Assembly (NCBI GenBank): GCA_003978135.1
Contig: QOAL01000048.1
Location: forward strand, 1 to 8,190
DNA: 8,190 nt
Direction: 5' to 3'
DNA from: Thermodesulfatator sp.
Lineage (GTDB): Bacteria > Desulfobacterota > Dissulfuribacteria > Dissulfuribacterales > QOAL01
Shown here: positions 6,586-8,190 of the stretch, one piece after another
Layout of the letters: each line of letters starts with the position of its first letter
Numbering within the stretch: the stretch's first letter is position 1
Made by a program: the position numbers and the translations under genes
Notes under the pieces: model-generated
What the model was told of the DNA's origin: nothing
What the model saw: the letters and a program-made list of their open reading frames with translations, nothing else
Databases searched by the model: none

Positions 6586-6668
6586 GTGACCGGGAATTTG
6601 TGCCTTTCGTAATCGCGCCTTCCGGGTCTTTGGTTTTAACAAATATTTTTTCCGGATATTCCGGTCAC
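6586..6668 (+). promoter_or_regulatory. Candidate structured leader RNA of hom
   Basis: GTGACCGGGAAT (6586-6597) can pair with ATTCCGGTCAC (6658-6668) as an 11-bp stem with a single bulged G at 6594, closing a loop of 60 nt. A competing small hairpin, CCGGA-TAT-TCCGG (6652-6664), uses the same 3' strand, and further CCGG copies lie at 6590 and 6622. The stem ends one base before the hom ribosome site GGAG (6670-6673). It matches no riboswitch I recognise. This is a hypothesis from base pairing only. Confidence 0.35.
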
Positions 6669-6679
6669 TGGAGTCAGGA

Positions 6680-8002
6680 ATGAAAAATGAGCTGAACATT
6701 GGCCTTCTTGGTTTTGGAACAGTTGGAAGCGGAACTGCAAAGATACTTCTTGCCAACAGGCAGCTTTTGGAAGAAAGAGCCGGATGCCCGGTAAACCTGA
6801 AATGGATTTGCGACAAAGATCTTGAAAGCGACCGGGGCTTTCCTGTTCCCTCGGAAATCTTGACAGATGACATAGAAAAACTTTTCAATGACCCGGAACT
6901 TGACATCTTTATAGAACTGATAGGGGGCATTGAGCCTGCCCGTACCTTTGTTCTCAGGGCAATAGAAAAAGGCAAACATGTTGTAACGGCCAACAAGGCG
7001 CTCCTTGCAACACATGGCTTTGAAATTTTCGAGGCTGCATCCCGGGCTGGTGTGGAAATAGGTTTTGAAGCAAGTGTGGGAGGCGGGATTCCCTGCATCA
7101 AGGCACTTAAGGAAGGACTGGTGGCAAATAACATCAGCACGGTGCTTGGAATCATGAATGGTACTGCCAATTATATTCTGACCAGTATGACAGACCACAA
7201 TCTGTCCTTTGATAAAGCGCTGAAAAAGGCTCAGCGCCTTGGATATGCAGAGGCTGATCCAACCTATGATATCGAAGGTATTGACACTGCCCACAAGCTT
7301 GTCATCATGGCTATCCTGGCATTTGGGCAAAGAATAGCCCTTTCTGATGTTTATACAGAAGGCATATCCAGACTCACTCCCCTGGATATAAGCTTTGCCA
7401 CAGAGCTTGGCTACAGTATTAAACTCCTGGCCATAGGCAGGCAGGCCAACGGCATCGTAGACCTCAGGATCCATCCAACAATGATCCCGAGTGATCACCT
7501 GCTTTCCCAGGTAAAGGGTGCATACAATGCCTTTTACTTTACTGGAGACAGCGTTGGAAAGATAATGCTGTACGGCATGGGTGCGGGCCAGATGCCCACG
7601 GGAAGTGCAATAGTGGCAGACGTAATTGATATTGTAAGGAATCTGAACAGTGGCTGCAAAGAAAGGGTACCATCGCTGTCCATACCATTTAAAAACATTA
7701 GACCTGCCCGGATCAAGGCCATGGATGAGGTTAGGGGCAAGTATTATTTCAGGTTCACGGTCAAGGACCAGCCCGGCGTTCTGTCCAAAATTTCCGGCAT
7801 ACTTGGAGCTCAACAGATAAGCATTGCTTCTGTTGTTCAGAAGGGTCGAGGCGAAGAATCCTCGGTACCAATAGTAATGGTTACCCATGAAGCCAGGGAG
7901 GGCCGTGTAAGGACTGCACTGGAAGAAATTGACAGCCAGGATTTCGTACTGGACAGGACCATGACAATCAGGATCGAGGATCTAAAGGCACTGGAGGACT
8001 GA
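6680..8002 (+). CDS. hom: Homoserine dehydrogenase
   Basis: This 440-aa enzyme reduces aspartate-4-semialdehyde to L-homoserine with NAD(P)H, at the branch to threonine and methionine. The N-terminal Rossmann motif is [12 protein letters not shown] (8-19). TANKALLA (103-110, K106) and [11 protein letters not shown] (157-167) are the standard substrate/cofactor signatures. The catalytic segment [18 protein letters not shown] (189-206) carries E191, D197, D202 and the proposed catalytic K206. A C-terminal ACT domain (about 356-430, with [15 protein letters not shown] at 358-372) suggests feedback control, usually by threonine. Length is normal for the monofunctional ACT-containing form, with no aspartokinase fusion. 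The start has GGAG at 6670-6673, 6 nt before ATG. The 3' end carries the ribosome site of the next gene, so the two are probably cotranscribed. Confidence 0.97.
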   Translation: MKNELNIGLLGFGTVGSGTAKILLANRQLLEERAGCPVNLKWICDKDLESDRGFPVPSEILTDDIEKLFNDPELDIFIELIGGIEPARTFVLRAIEKGKHVVTANKALLATHGFEIFEAASRAGVEIGFEASVGGGIPCIKALKEGLVANNISTVLGIMNGTANYILTSMTDHNLSFDKALKKAQRLGYAEADPTYDIEGIDTAHKLVIMAILAFGQRIALSDVYTEGISRLTPLDISFATELGYSIKLLAIGRQANGIVDLRIHPTMIPSDHLLSQVKGAYNAFYFTGDSVGKIMLYGMGAGQMPTGSAIVADVIDIVRNLNSGCKERVPSLSIPFKNIRPARIKAMDEVRGKYYFRFTVKDQPGVLSKISGILGAQQISIASVVQKGRGEESSVPIVMVTHEAREGRVRTALEEIDSQDFVLDRTMTIRIEDLKALED

Positions 8003-8006
8003 CAGT

Positions 8007-8190
8007 ATGGCCGAAGAAAAGGAAAATCTGCAGAACCAGGATCTGGATACAGAAAATGAAATTGAGAAGATACCCCACCCTGTGGAGAAATATGTAATTC
8101 TTCTGGGAGATGGAATGGGGGATTTTCCCCTGGATGAACTCGGAGGCAAGACCGCCCTGCAGGCTGCAAGAACTCCATTCATGGATCTGA
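8007..8190 (+). CDS. ApgM-family phosphoglycerate mutase-like metalloenzyme, candidate homoserine kinase (3' end outside window)
   Basis: Only the first 61 codons are in the window. After an acidic, Gln/Asn/Glu-rich extension of about 28 residues come [13 protein letters not shown] (29-41) and [17 protein letters not shown] (45-61), the opening metal-binding strand and loop of the archaeal-type cofactor-independent phosphoglycerate mutase family (alkaline-phosphatase superfamily). D35 is the likely first metal ligand; the phosphorylated Ser lies beyond the edge. It starts 4 nt after the hom stop, with GGAGG at 7993-7997, 9 nt before the ATG. A subgroup of this family, recurrently beside threonine genes in bacteria lacking ThrB, has been proposed as a homoserine kinase (TIGR02535-type annotation). 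Context favours that role, but glycolytic phosphoglycerate mutase activity cannot be excluded from this fragment. Confidence 0.88.
   Translation, partial: MAEEKENLQNQDLDTENEIEKIPHPVEKYVILLGDGMGDFPLDELGGKTALQAARTPFMDL

Larger units (their letters stand above)
6382..6679. other. Divergent intergenic region between the ABC operon and hom
   Basis: This 298-bp gap holds a leader hairpin for the minus-strand operon (6401-6429), a candidate hom promoter (6554-6582) and a candidate structured leader for hom (6586-6668). I found no convincing promoter for the minus-strand operon and no TPP, cobalamin or SAM riboswitch core. No intrinsic terminator or credible protein-coding frame is visible. Confidence 0.6.

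Noticed and set aside
6674..7888. A 404-codon open frame on the minus strand opposite hom
   Set aside because: It lies wholly antisense to hom, which has full family motifs. Its product is rich in Cys, His and Tyr with no recognisable motif, as expected for the complementary strand of a coding region.
1..8190. CRISPR arrays, IS elements, att sites, tRNA or rRNA genes, phage or defence genes
   Set aside because: I saw no spaced repeats, no terminal inverted repeats with a transposase and no RNA gene signatures on either strand. All long frames are explained by housekeeping or transport genes.

Overview
The window reads as ordinary chromosomal DNA from an anaerobic bacterium of mid GC content. 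It carries an oxygen-sensitive class III ribonucleotide reductase behind paired NrdR-type operators, which argues for Bacteria rather than Archaea. It also has homoserine dehydrogenase directly followed by an ApgM-family metalloenzyme, an arrangement I associate with Desulfobacterota (former Deltaproteobacteria). That placement is inference from gene content only. I see no IS elements, CRISPR arrays, tRNA or rRNA genes, and no sign of recent transfer.

Layout: (1) 1-748, minus strand: a conserved protein of unknown function, cut by the left edge, with the look of a helical-toroid (six-hairpin glycosidase-like) protein. (2) 749-1119: a divergent intergenic region. Its right half holds a strong sigma70-type promoter whose -10 lies inside an NrdR box, with a second NrdR-like box 31 bp downstream. 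(3) 1120-3897, plus strand: nrdD and nrdG, the class III reductase and its radical-SAM activase, 12 nt apart. (4) 3870-6381, minus strand: a NitT/TauT-type ABC importer operon transcribed as binding protein, permease, ATPase. Its genes overlap one another, and the last one overlaps nrdG tail to tail by 28 bp. (5) 6382-6679: a divergent leader region with a candidate promoter and a candidate structured leader RNA for hom. (6) 6680-8190, plus strand: hom, then 4 nt later the start of an ApgM/phosphoglycerate-mutase-like gene, cut by the right edge. Beside hom, this second gene is a good candidate for the alternative homoserine kinase.

How the genes work together: nrdDG makes dNTPs without oxygen, probably under NrdR repression when dATP is high. 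hom and the ApgM-like gene would carry aspartate semialdehyde through homoserine to phosphohomoserine for threonine. The importer takes up a small solute that cannot be named from sequence. I found no clearly new system. The points most worth a second look are the NrdR/promoter architecture, the hom leader fold, the possible non-orthologous homoserine kinase, the uncharacterised left-edge gene, and the unusual start region of the binding-protein gene.
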